Part shown: positions 7,593-15,386 of the stretch, one piece after another
Position numbering within the stretch: the first letter of the stretch is position 1
Layout of the letters: each line of letters begins with the position of its first letter
Notes under the pieces: model-generated
The model's database searches: none
Told to the model about the DNA's origin: nothing
What the model saw: only the letters and a program-made list of their open reading frames with translations
Assembly (NCBI GenBank): GCA_964467705.1
Contig: CAYXUZ010000006.1
Coordinates: 1 to 64,000 of the forward strand
Length of the DNA: 64,000 bases
Direction of reading: 5' to 3'
DNA from: CAADGU01 sp964467705
GTDB lineage: Bacteria > Chloroflexota > Anaerolineae > Promineifilales > Promineifilaceae
Translations under genes and position numbers: made by a program

Positions 7593-8516
7593 ATGGAAGA
7601 GCGACAAAAATTGACACGCTATGCCTGGCTTTCGATCCTCACGGCCGTCTTCACCATCACCCTGAAAGCCACCGCCTACTGGCTCACCGGGTCGGTCGGC
7701 TTGCTGAGTGATGCGTTGGAGTCGGGCGTGAATCTGGCGACGGCCGTGTTTGCCCTGCTCATCCTTACCATTGCCGCCCGCCCGCCAGACGAGGAACACG
7801 CCTACGGCCACAGCAAGGCTGAGTATTTTGCCGGGGGCGTGGAAGGCGGTCTGATTATGGCGGCGGCGTTGATCATTGCGGTCACGGCCGTGCCCCGCCT
7901 CATCAACCCACAACCTTTAGAGCAGTTAGGGTTGGGTCTGGTCGTTTCCGTTGTGGCCGCCGCGGCCAATGGGCTGACGGCGTTCATCTTGCTGCGAGCG
8001 GGCCGCCATTACCGTTCGCTGACGCTGACGGCGGACGGCCGTCATCTGTTGACCGATGTGTGGACGACGGGTGGGGTGCTATTGGGGCTGGCGGTGGTGG
8101 CTTTTACCGGTTGGCTGCGTTTGGATGCGGTGATTGCCCTGGCAGTGGCGGCGCAAATCACGTACACCGGTTTTGGCTTGCTGCGGGAGGCGGTGAATGG
8201 GCTAATGGATGTGGCCTTGCCGGAGGAGGAAGTAGCGGAGGTGACGGCCGTGTTGGACAGCTTTCGGGAACGCGGCATCCAATACCATGCCTTACGCACC
8301 CGCCGCAGTGGGGCGCAGCGATTTGCTTCCGTCCACATTCAAGTACCGGGCGATTGGAGTGTGCAAGCGGGCCATACGCTGCTGGAAGAGATCGAATGTG
8401 AACTGCACGGCCGTCTGGCCCCCATTACCATCATCACCCACCTGGAGCCATTAGAAGACCCCGTTTCCTGGGAAGATATTCCGCTCAATCGGGAGTTTAA
8501 TGAGGGTGGCAAGTAG
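7593..8516 (+). CDS. Cation diffusion facilitator (CDF) metal exporter
   Basis: A 307-residue CDF transporter with about six membrane helices. The helix II site is in SVGLLSDALESGVNL, the loop after helix III contains EEHAYGHSKAEYFAGG (the family HxxGHxxxE motif), and helix V carries TDVWTTGG. A C-terminal cytoplasmic ferredoxin-like domain (VHIQVPGDWSVQAGHTLLEEIE) is present. Expected role: Zn, Fe, Co or Cd efflux by proton antiport. The start ATG at 7593 follows GAGGGGGTGG; the ORF can be extended to 7548 without support. Five ACGGCCGT copies lie inside. Confidence 0.92.
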   Translation: MEERQKLTRYAWLSILTAVFTITLKATAYWLTGSVGLLSDALESGVNLATAVFALLILTIAARPPDEEHAYGHSKAEYFAGGVEGGLIMAAALIIAVTAVPRLINPQPLEQLGLGLVVSVVAAAANGLTAFILLRAGRHYRSLTLTADGRHLLTDVWTTGGVLLGLAVVAFTGWLRLDAVIALAVAAQITYTGFGLLREAVNGLMDVALPEEEVAEVTAVLDSFRERGIQYHALRTRRSGAQRFASVHIQVPGDWSVQAGHTLLEEIECELHGRLAPITIITHLEPLEDPVSWEDIPLNREFNEGGK

Positions 8517-8519
8517 CAC

Positions 8520-8568
8520 GTTGCATGTTGCAGGTGTTCACTTGCTACCTGCCACCTGCTACCAACCA
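8520..8568. repeat. Periodic dyad repeat (7-nt units, GTTGCAG type)
   Basis: Seven heptamers in register: GTTGCAT, GTTGCAG, GTGTTCA, then the complementary CTTGCTA, CCTGCCA, CCTGCTA and CCAACCA. It begins 4 nt after the CDF stop codon and ends 18 nt before the radical SAM start. It has the same architecture as the elements at 6165, 31450 and 56244. Confidence 0.8.
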
Positions 8569-8585
8569 ATGTATACTCCCCCCCC

Positions 8586-9983
8586 ATGAACGTTGTCCTC
8601 CTCTCCACCTATGATCTGGGGCATCAACCATTTGGCCTGGCTTCGCCGGCCGCCTGGCTGCAAGAGGCCGGGGCGCATGTGACCTGTGTGGATGTCACCA
8701 TTCAGCCGTTGTCTGAGGCTATCCCTGATCTTAAAGCTGCCCATCTCATTGCCCTGTACCTGCCCATGCACACCGCCACGCGGCTGGCAGTGGCGCTGAT
8801 TCCCCGCCTGCGGCGGCTGAACCCCACCGCCCACCTGTGCGCTTATGGCCTTTATGCCCCGATGAATGAACATTATCTGCGCCAACAAGGTGTGCAGACG
8901 ATTTTGGGTGGGGAATTTGAGCAGGGGTTGGTGGATTTGGTGGCGGCGCTGGCTGAGATGCGGCCAATCAAACTGCCGCCGGTCTCGTTGGCGCGGCAGC
9001 AGTTTCGGCTGCCGGTAAGGGCGGGATTGCCCGGTCTGGAGAATTATGCCCATCTGCAATTGAATGGAGCGGGACAAAAGGTAGTGGGATATACGGAGGC
9101 GTCGCGGGGCTGTAAACATTTGTGCCGCCATTGCCCGATTGTGCCGGTGTATCACGGCCGTTTCCGCATCATCCAGCCGGAGATTGTGTTGGCCGATATT
9201 CGCCAGCAGGTGGCGGCGGGGGCGCAGCATATCACCTTTGGCGACCCGGACTTTTTTAATGGCCCAACTCATGCCATGCGTATTATCCAGGCATTGCACC
9301 AGGAATTTCCCCATATCACCTATGATGTGGTGATCAAAATTGAACATTTGCGGCATCACGCCGATTTGCTGCCACAACTGCGGCAGACGGGCTGCCTGTT
9401 TATTACCAGCGCGGTAGAGTCGCTGGATGACCATGTTTTGCAGATTTTTGACAAGCAGCACACCCGCGCCGACTTTTTACAGGCGTTAGCTCTATGCCAG
9501 GCAGCCGATCTGTTGTTAGTTCCAACTTTTGTCGCTTTCACACCCTGGACGACAGCGGCGAGTTATGTGGCTTTCCTGGCGGAGATTGAAGCGTTGGGGC
9601 TGGTGGAGCAGGTGTCGCCTATTCAATTGGCGATCCGGTTGCTGATTCCGGCGGGGTCGAAGTTGTTGGAATTGGCAGAGGTGTGGGAGTTGGTACGGCC
9701 GTTTGACCCGACCGCTCTGGTCTATCCCTGGGCACATCCTGATCCGCAGGTGGATGCGCTTTACGAAGCGGTGTTTGCTCAGGTGAAAGCCAGCCAAAAT
9801 GCCGGGGAGCCGCGCCGGTTGACCTTTGAGCGCATCTGGCAGGCGGCGACGGCCGTGCTGCCCATCACCGACATCCCCGCCCGCACCCTTTCCCCAGAGC
9901 CGGTATTTGTACCCACACTCAGCGAAGAGTGGTACTGATGTGCGGAACCATTTGCGGAGCAGTTTGCTTCCGATTTCGTTTGA
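8586..9983 (+). CDS. B12-binding-type radical SAM selenoprotein (UCAEP tail), TGA read through at 9936-9938
   Basis: Residues 1-130 resemble a cobalamin-binding Rossmann domain; the radical SAM core follows with the cluster motif C176-K-H-L-C180-R-H-C183, then GDPDFFNG and a TIM-barrel body. Conventional translation stops at TGA 9936-9938 after residue 450. In-frame reading continues U-C-A-E-P and eleven further residues to a TGA at 9981-9983. I recall a family named CUAEP/CCAEP-tail radical SAM (seleno)protein whose conserved tail is this motif, here with Sec in the first position. A hairpin downstream of the TGA (9955-9972) has a G in the apical loop 24 nt after the TGA, as expected for a bacterial SECIS. 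The function of the family is unknown to me. Confidence 0.78.
9955..9972 (+). promoter_or_regulatory. Candidate bacterial SECIS hairpin
   Basis: CGGAGCA (9955-9961) pairs with TGCTTCCG (9965-9972), with one G-U pair and one bulged C, around a GTT loop. The loop G is 24 nt after the suspected Sec codon TGA (9936-9938). The short loop is a weak point, since many bSECIS loops are longer. Confidence 0.45.
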
Positions 9984-9999
9984 TTTTTAGGACAGCTAT

Positions 10000-10557
10000 A
10001 TGGATAGCACCCCGGTAGAAAGACGTGAACAGATTGTGGCCTGGTTGCGCGAGGATCAACTGTTGCGCATTGACGACCTTGTGCAACGTCTTGGTGTTTC
10101 CACCATGACCGTTCACCGTGACCTGACTGCTTTGTCGGAAGCTGGCCTGGTAGAAAAAGTTCACGGTGGCGTGCGCCTGCCAGACCCTAACCTGGTGACT
10201 ACGGAAACCTGTTTGCTCTGCCAGATGCCGGTCAAACGCCGGTTACATTTTGTGTTGACCACCCGGAATAATGAAGTGATTCGTGCCTGCTGCCCACATT
10301 GTGGCCTGTTACTGTTGCACACCAGAACCGATATTGCGACGGCGTTGTTACGGGATTTTATTTACGGCCGTATCCTCAACGTGCATCAGGCCTATTTTGT
10401 GGTGGAAAGCCGCATTGCCGTCTGCTGTGTGCCCAGTGTATTAGCCTTTGCCAGCCATACGGACGCCTCCGATTTTCAGCAAGGTTTTGGGGGACAGGTG
10501 ATGCAGTTGCCCCAGGTACATGACTTCCTTTCTCATTCCCATCACATCCACTCCTGA
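10000..10557 (+). CDS. DeoR-type HTH fused to NosL-like cysteine-rich domain; putative copper sensor
   Basis: A 185-residue regulator. Residues 1-58 form a DeoR winged helix (RREQIVAWLREDQLLRIDDL, then VSTMTVHRDLTALSEAGLVEK and VHGG). The remainder is not a sugar-binding DeoR domain but a Cys-rich domain with C71-LLC74, C97-C98-PHC101 and C142-C143, plus a segment (ASHTDASDFQQGFGGQVM) that recalls the end of NosL, and a His-rich tail. It lies 16 nt after the radical SAM gene and directly before SCO1 and PCuAC copper chaperone genes. It probably senses Cu(I) and controls that locus; inferred from the residues and neighbours. AGGA precedes the ATG by 9 nt. Confidence 0.72.
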   Translation: MDSTPVERREQIVAWLREDQLLRIDDLVQRLGVSTMTVHRDLTALSEAGLVEKVHGGVRLPDPNLVTTETCLLCQMPVKRRLHFVLTTRNNEVIRACCPHCGLLLLHTRTDIATALLRDFIYGRILNVHQAYFVVESRIAVCCVPSVLAFASHTDASDFQQGFGGQVMQLPQVHDFLSHSHHIHS

Positions 10558-10584
10558 TGTTTCAGACGGTCGCTATGACCAGAC

Positions 10585-10612
10585 TTGTGCCAATCAGCCA
10601 CAGTGATATAAT
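10585..10612 (+). promoter_or_regulatory. Predicted sigma-70 promoter for the SCO1-PCuAC operon
   Basis: TTGTGC (10585-10590), a 16-nt spacer and a perfect TATAAT (10607-10612), about 65 nt upstream of the SCO1 start codon. It lies in the gap after the HTH-NosL-like regulator gene, so the chaperone genes can be transcribed independently of it. Confidence 0.5.
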
Positions 10613-10676
10613 TTGCGATAAATCACAAAAAATAACAGATTAGCAACTTCAACATTTTTTGTGAAAGGCCAAAAAT

Positions 10677-11255
10677 ATGAAGTGGACCAAATGGGGCATC
10701 ATCATCATTTTGTGTTGGTTGACCGGTTGTCAACGTACCCATGAATTTGCCGGTACGCTATTGCCTGAGCCACAGCCAGCGCCAGATATTGTGCTGGAGT
10801 CGGCCAATGGGCCGGTGAGTTTGCATGATTTTGAAGGCCAGTACACCTTTGTTTATTTTGGCTACCGCTTTTGCCCTGACGTTTGCCCGATAACCATGGG
10901 CAAATTAAAGCAGGTCAGATTGGAGTTAGGGGAGCGTGGTGACGAGATGGCTGTGGTGATGATCACCGTTGATCCGCAGCGTGATACCCCCGAAGCATTG
11001 GCTGAATATATGAGCTATTTTGATGACTCGTTTGTGGGTTTATCAGGTGATCAAGAAGCTATTGATGCCGTCGGCAAACCATTTGGCCTTTATTACAACC
11101 AGCACGAAGGATCAGAAGCCTCCGGCTATCTGATCGATCATACATCCCGCTTCTTTTTACTAGACAGAGAAGCGAATGTCATCGCTTCTTATGCCCATGA
11201 AACGTCCAGGGACGCCCTGTTAGCGGACGTGCTCTATCTGATTGAAAATCAATAA
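10677..11255 (+). CDS. SCO1/SenC/PrrC copper chaperone lipoprotein
   Basis: A 192-residue lipoprotein: signal peptide MKWTKWGIIIILCWLTGC with lipidated Cys18, then a thioredoxin fold. The copper ligands are C66 and C70 in FCPDVCP and H155 in LIDHTSRFF, all intact. The family delivers copper to the CuA site of cytochrome c oxidase and can act as a thiol-disulfide reductant. PCuAC follows 39 nt downstream, the usual partnership in CuA assembly. GAAAGG precedes the ATG. No ACGGCCGT occurs from 10372 to 11824. Confidence 0.93.
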   Translation: MKWTKWGIIIILCWLTGCQRTHEFAGTLLPEPQPAPDIVLESANGPVSLHDFEGQYTFVYFGYRFCPDVCPITMGKLKQVRLELGERGDEMAVVMITVDPQRDTPEALAEYMSYFDDSFVGLSGDQEAIDAVGKPFGLYYNQHEGSEASGYLIDHTSRFFLLDREANVIASYAHETSRDALLADVLYLIENQ

Positions 11256-11294
11256 TGAAGCCATCCAGGGCTTTTATCACAAAGGAGACTAAGG

Positions 11295-11765
11295 ATGAAG
11301 TATTACGGTTTGTTCGCATTTTTATTAACAGGTTTGTTTCTTTTGGCTGCCTGCGGCGCTTCGGAATCAGAATCAATTACGGTAGAAAATGTGCGTGCCA
11401 ACATGACCTTACCCACTGATACCGGTTCATTCTGGATGCTCATTACCAATAATTCAGACACAGATGATGCGTTGGTAGGAGCCTCCGTAGATGGTTGTGG
11501 CGTCATTGAGCTGCACGATATGGCGATGGAAAACGAGGTGATGGTGATGCGACCGGTGGAGGGAGGACAAATTCCGATTCCGGCGGGGCAGACGGTAGAG
11601 CTAAAACCGGGTGGATTGCATGTGATGTGTTTGCAAAAAGTAGCGCCACTGGAATTGGGGACGAAGGTGACGATTGACCTGGAATTTGCCAATGCCGGGA
11701 CGTTGACGGTGGAAGGGGAAGTGGTGGACCCGGCGATGAGCAGCGGGGGGATGAACAATAATTGA
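11295..11765 (+). CDS. PCuAC-type copper chaperone lipoprotein (DUF461)
   Basis: A 156-residue lipoprotein with signal peptide and lipobox LLAAC (Cys20). The Cu(I) motif is visible: H74 and M76 in ELHDMAM, M83/M85, then H109 and M111 in GGLHVMCL, the spacing typical of the family. It binds Cu(I) outside the cytoplasmic membrane and passes it to SCO1 or directly to the CuA subunit. The Met/Asn-rich end (MSSGGMNNN) may add weak copper ligands. AAAGGAG precedes the ATG. Confidence 0.92.
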   Translation: MKYYGLFAFLLTGLFLLAACGASESESITVENVRANMTLPTDTGSFWMLITNNSDTDDALVGASVDGCGVIELHDMAMENEVMVMRPVEGGQIPIPAGQTVELKPGGLHVMCLQKVAPLELGTKVTIDLEFANAGTLTVEGEVVDPAMSSGGMNNN

Positions 11766-11770
11766 GATGA

Positions 11771-11810
11771 GCGATTGATTGGGAGATTAAAGCACTCAAT
11801 CTCCCAATTG
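11771..11810. terminator. Hairpin between convergent genes (8-nt periodic dyad); probable bidirectional terminator
   Basis: ATTGGGAGATT (11778-11788) and AATCTCCCAAT (11798-11808) form a perfect 11-bp stem with a 9-nt loop, between the PCuAC stop (11765) and the YggS stop (11836). The strand lacks a long T-run, so termination strength is uncertain. The sequence also reads in octamers, like the elements at 3158 and 25462. Confidence 0.5.
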
Positions 11811-11835
11811 CCTGAGCATTCCTCACGGCCGTATC

Positions 11836-12600
11836 CTAAAGCCGTTCCCCAAACAAAGCCCGCCCTACTCGTATATGGGTTGCCCCCTCTTCAATGGCGA
11901 TCTCAAAGTCATCGGTCATGCCCATAGAGAGTTGCAGGCGGGCGGGCAGGGCCAGGCTATTTTGCAGGTGGGTGGCTAACTGGCGAGTACGTCGAAAGAC
12001 GGCGCGAATCTCCTCCGGCGGCGCATCCCAGGGGGCCATGGTCATCAGCCCGGCCAGGGCCAGACCAGGCACGGTTATGATTTCTACCGCCGCGTGATGG
12101 AGCACGGCCGTTTGCCCTTCATCCTCTTCCCACCGCGTGCAGTCAAAACCGGACTTGCTGGTTTCTCCACTCATATTCACTTCCAAAAAGATGGGTAAGG
12201 CAAAATGTGGGTTGGCGGCACGGCCGTTAGCCGCCAGATCACGTGCCAGTCGGTGCGCAATTTTGAGTCGCTCCAGAGCGTGAAACACGTCTGCATGAGC
12301 GGCTGCCAGGGCCGTTTTACGGCTCTGCAATGTGCCAATGAGGTGCCAGGTGACGCCGCTGTTCGCGCCGAGATGGGTTTCCAGGTACGGCCGTTTCTCT
12401 GCCAACTCCTCTGCCCGATTTTCGCCAAAATGGCGTAGCCCGGCCGCATACGCCGCCAACACCGTCTCCGGCGGCCACGTTTTGGTCACCGCTACCAGCG
12501 TAATGTCATCCGGGTTTCGCCCTACGCGGCTGGCGGCCGATTTTATGCGTTGGTGTACGGCCGTGACCCTTTCCGCAATAGCTTTACCTTCCATATCCAT
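11836..12600 (-). CDS. YggS/PROSC-family pyridoxal phosphate homeostasis protein
   Basis: A 254-residue single-domain TIM-barrel PLP protein. The PLP Lys is in LVAVTKTWPPE; HFGENRAEE, WHLIGTLQSRK, LEVNMSGETSKSGF and LSMGMTDDFEIAIEEGATHIRVG are the family signatures, the last two forming the phosphate-binding and closing segments. It has no enzyme activity but buffers free PLP and protects against vitamin B6 imbalance. Two Met codons occur at the start (MDM); neither has a strong ribosome binding site. Four ACGGCCGT copies lie inside. Confidence 0.93.
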   Translation of the reverse strand: MDMEGKAIAERVTAVHQRIKSAASRVGRNPDDITLVAVTKTWPPETVLAAYAAGLRHFGENRAEELAEKRPYLETHLGANSGVTWHLIGTLQSRKTALAAAHADVFHALERLKIAHRLARDLAANGRAANPHFALPIFLEVNMSGETSKSGFDCTRWEEDEGQTAVLHHAAVEIITVPGLALAGLMTMAPWDAPPEEIRAVFRRTRQLATHLQNSLALPARLQLSMGMTDDFEIAIEEGATHIRVGRALFGERL

Positions 12601-12609
12601 TGCCTACAA

Positions 12610-14031
12610 TCAACCAGAATAACTGATTTTGAAGATGATCCCCGTGGCCCAATCGGCAACGTAGAGGCTGCCGTCAGGCCCGGTAACGACGTCAATAGGG
12701 GCGGCAAAACCGGTGGCAAAATTGACCGGCGCGGAACCGCCGGCACGAATGTGCATAATCTTTTGCGCGCCGACAAACGAACTCCACAGCGCCACAAACA
12801 TGCTATTGTAATAACCGGGGAACTGGTCTGCTAGATAAACTTCAATGCCCGTGGGGGAGGAGCTGGGCGCAAATGTGACCAATGGCGGAATGACCGTTAC
12901 CCCTTCCGGTGGGCTGAAGCAAACATCACAATCATAGTAGGGATAACCGTGCTGCCCGCCGGGCACAACCCGGTGCAGTCGTTCGGGTGGATCAAAGTCC
13001 GGTGTGTTGTCGGTGGCCCATAACTGACCGTTGGCGTCCCAGGCGATGTCATAGGGGTTGCGAAAACCACGCGCATACACGCTAACTTCGCCGGTGTCCG
13101 GGTTGAAGCGCAAGATACTGGCCTCCAATGGATGCAGTTCATCCTGACGGCCGCTGCCATCCAATATCTCACCATGATCGGCGCGCGCGCCCACGCCCAC
13201 GTATCCATACCCATCTGACCCAAAGGCAATGCCATTAGCCGAATGGAAAAAGGTATAACAACAGGGCAGCCCGCCAATCAATTGCCCCTGATTGACAATG
13301 GAAACCTGGGCTTCGCCACCGACATTCTCATTGACTACCCGGTCGGAGACATAGAGCTTGTTCGTGCCGGGACGGAAGGCGATCCCGGTAGGCGTATTGA
13401 AGCCGGTGGCATAGGTATTCACGTTGCCGTCGCTGTCCATGGTCAGAATGCTGCCTGCTTGCATGGCAATATACAGCAGCCCATCCGGGCCAAAAGTGAT
13501 GCTGGTGGGGTTGCCAATAACGCGCCCTACGTAGGTGACATCAAAACCAGCCGGGATGTTGATGCGGTTTTCCCAGCCCACCTTGTCATCAAAACCAGGG
13601 TAGTTGTTGTCTGCGGGGGGGGGAACGTTACCGGCCGGAGGAGGCGCGGCAGTCGTTGGCGTTTGAGTGGTGCTTCCGGTGGCAGTTGGGGGGGCAGCAG
13701 TGGGATTTGTTGGCCCGGCTGTCGCCGATGGCGTGATTTCCACCTCTTCTGTGGCGGTAGCTGCCGCTGTCGGCGTGTTTGCGGCCGGTTCTTCAGAGGT
13801 TGTGCTGCCGGTGGTGGGCACGGCCGTTGCCGTTGCCGGTTCGGGAACTGGTGTATTGGTGGCGGGTACGGCCGTCGCCGGTAAGGTTGTGTTGGTGGCT
13901 GCCGGTGGGTTGGTGGCCGTGGGCACAACGGCGACAGTGGTGGGCGGAGGCGGCGTGGCAGTTGGTGTCTGTGCGCCACATGCTGCCAGCAGCAGAATAA
14001 ACAGAATAAGGATGACTCTGTTCCACTTCAT
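12610..14031 (-). CDS. Lipoprotein with Thr/Pro-rich linker and glucose/sorbosone dehydrogenase-like beta-propeller
   Basis: A 473-residue exported lipoprotein: signal peptide with lipobox LLAAC near residue 18, a Thr/Pro/Ala linker to about residue 145, then a six-bladed propeller of the GSDH/NHL type (TSITFGPDGLLYIAM, PTGIAFRPGTNKLYVSDR, ARGFRNPYDIAWDANGQLWATD, APIDVVTGPDGSLYVADW). It likely acts on the cell surface as an aldose dehydrogenase or a carbohydrate-binding propeller; PQQ use is uncertain. Start ATG 14031 has AGGAGC 10 nt upstream; the ORF extends to 14142 without support. Six cysteines near residues 290 and 385 could form disulfides. Confidence 0.85.
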   Translation of the reverse strand: MKWNRVILILFILLLAACGAQTPTATPPPPTTVAVVPTATNPPAATNTTLPATAVPATNTPVPEPATATAVPTTGSTTSEEPAANTPTAAATATEEVEITPSATAGPTNPTAAPPTATGSTTQTPTTAAPPPAGNVPPPADNNYPGFDDKVGWENRINIPAGFDVTYVGRVIGNPTSITFGPDGLLYIAMQAGSILTMDSDGNVNTYATGFNTPTGIAFRPGTNKLYVSDRVVNENVGGEAQVSIVNQGQLIGGLPCCYTFFHSANGIAFGSDGYGYVGVGARADHGEILDGSGRQDELHPLEASILRFNPDTGEVSVYARGFRNPYDIAWDANGQLWATDNTPDFDPPERLHRVVPGGQHGYPYYDCDVCFSPPEGVTVIPPLVTFAPSSSPTGIEVYLADQFPGYYNSMFVALWSSFVGAQKIMHIRAGGSAPVNFATGFAAPIDVVTGPDGSLYVADWATGIIFKISYSG

Positions 14032-14055
14032 TGATCGGTTGCTCCTGTAAAACAA

Positions 14056-14078
14056 GTTTGTAGTAGGCGATTCATCGC
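14056..14078 (-). repeat. 23-bp repeat containing GGCGAT/ATCGCC palindrome, copy 1
   Basis: Identical over 23 bp to 50842-50864. Both copies sit just upstream of the ribosome binding site of a minus-strand gene, in the same orientation, and would form a small GCGAT-GA-ATCGC hairpin in the mRNA leader. Copy 1 extends to a 16-nt palindrome (AGGCGATTCATCGCCT). Confidence 0.6.
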
Positions 14079-14138
14079 CTGTTGATGGCCCTGAAGTGCC
14101 GACTACGAACGTTACTTTACCAGAAGGTGTGACAAATT

Positions 14139-14585
14139 TCACACACGGTCACGCTCTACTAACAGAGTGACGGGGCCATCATTGTGAATTTCGACGTCCA
14201 TATGTGCGCCAAACATGCCGGTAGCGACCACAAAACCCGCCTCGCGTAAGCATTGGCAGAAATGTTCTACCAGGGGTTCGGCCTGTTCGGGGCGGGCGGC
14301 GGCAGTAAAAGACGGCCGTCGCCCCTTTTGCGCGTCACCATATAAGGTAAATTGGGACACCACCAGAAAACTGCCACCCACATCAGCCAGTGACAGGTTC
14401 ATTTTGCCCGCCTCATCTTCAAACAGGCGCAGCCAGGCGACTTTGGCAGCCAGCCAATCCGCTTCGGCCCTGGTATCACTGTGGGTGACGCCCAGGAGGA
14501 TGACAAAACCGCGCTCAATCTGGCCGGTGACACGGCCGTTGACAGTGACGCGGGCGGAGGAGACACGTTGGAGTAAAGCGCGCAT
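14139..14585 (-). CDS. dtd: D-aminoacyl-tRNA deacylase
   Basis: A 148-residue protein of standard length. It begins MRALLQRVSSARVTVNGRV; the conserved LVVSQFTLYGD segment carries the SQxxL motif; the cross-subunit Gly-cisPro motif lies in NDGPVTLLVE. The dimer hydrolyses D-aminoacyl- and Gly-mischarged tRNAs. The start ATG at 14585 is preceded by GAGG-like sequence within the heptamer repeat region. Its 3' end is close to the propeller lipoprotein gene. Confidence 0.96.
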   Translation of the reverse strand: MRALLQRVSSARVTVNGRVTGQIERGFVILLGVTHSDTRAEADWLAAKVAWLRLFEDEAGKMNLSLADVGGSFLVVSQFTLYGDAQKGRRPSFTAAARPEQAEPLVEHFCQCLREAGFVVATGMFGAHMDVEIHNDGPVTLLVERDRV

Positions 14586-14595
14586 GGAGGTGAGG

Positions 14596-14630
14596 GTAAT
14601 CGGTTATCGGACTTCGGATTACGCAGTAAC
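14596..14630. repeat. Periodic dyad repeat (7-nt units, GTAATCG type)
   Basis: Heptamers in register: GTAATCG, GTTATCG, GACTTCG, then GATTACG and CAGTAAC. The TAA stop of the PP2C gene (14619-14621 on the minus strand) is read from a GATTACG unit, as for the reductase at 4846. It separates PP2C from dtd. Confidence 0.75.
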
Positions 14631-15374
14631 CTGGATGATGACCAGGGAAATATCATCGGAATGGTCTTGGGCGGCAGCGAGGAGGGCAGGTACGGCCGTT
14701 TCCGGCGTATTATTCTGCAAATGCGTGGTAATTTGCTCCGTGGTCAGCGTATCCCACACACCATCACAGCACAACACCAGCATGTCACCTGGCTGCAACC
14801 AGCGCAGAAAAATATCTACTTCCGGCGTTTCGTGTGAACCCAAGGCATGCATAATGACATTGCGGTACGGGTGCGTGGCTGCCTCTTCGGGCGCCAAATG
14901 GCCTTGCCGCACCAGCCAGTCTACTACCGAGTGGTCAACCGTGATCTGCTCTAGTTGCTGCCCGCGATAGAGGTAAGTACGGCTGTCGCCGATGTTGGCA
15001 ATAACCGCCAACGTTCCGTAAATCAGGGCACAGGTGAGGGTACTGGCCATGCGTGCGTTTTGCTCTTTAGCTTGCGCATAGATTTTTTCGTTGGCGGCGA
15101 CGATGGCTTCATACAGGTGCGATTGCAGAAATTGAGCAGCCTGGGCTGGGGATGATGATATTTGTTCCCATAGGGGCTGAATAGCATCATAAATGGTGTT
15201 AACGGCCGTCTGGCTGGCCAGATTACCGTCTTTATGCCCACCCACGCCATCAGCCACCATAAAAAGGCCACAGGTAGTTGCCCCTACGTTGGTTACACTG
15301 GCATGAATGGAATCCTGGTTTTCAGATTGACCAGGCAGTTTGGCTTCCGTTTGAGCGGCAACGATGAGCGGCAT
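14619..15374 (-). CDS. PP2C-family (PPM) protein phosphatase
   Basis: A 251-residue stand-alone PP2C domain. Metal ligands are visible in the order NQDSIHA, FMVADGVGGHKDG (Asp-Gly), NIGDSRTYLYR, CCDGVWDTLT and DHSDDISLVII. It likely reverses phosphorylation by the Ser/Thr kinases encoded at 26583 and 57641; no kinase is adjacent. The start is ATG 15374 with AGGTG 6 nt upstream; a GTG at 15383 is the alternative. It begins 12 nt after the stop of the large lipoprotein, so these are one transcript. Confidence 0.93.
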   Translation of the reverse strand: MPLIVAAQTEAKLPGQSENQDSIHASVTNVGATTCGLFMVADGVGGHKDGNLASQTAVNTIYDAIQPLWEQISSSPAQAAQFLQSHLYEAIVAANEKIYAQAKEQNARMASTLTCALIYGTLAVIANIGDSRTYLYRGQQLEQITVDHSVVDWLVRQGHLAPEEAATHPYRNVIMHALGSHETPEVDIFLRWLQPGDMLVLCCDGVWDTLTTEQITTHLQNNTPETAVPALLAAAQDHSDDISLVIIQVTA

Positions 15375-15386
15375 GGCAAACACCTT

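Noticed and set aside
8559..9461. A 300-codon open frame antisense to the radical SAM gene
   Set aside because: The sense gene has clear cluster and fold motifs; the antisense product is low-complexity and rich in Gln/Arg.
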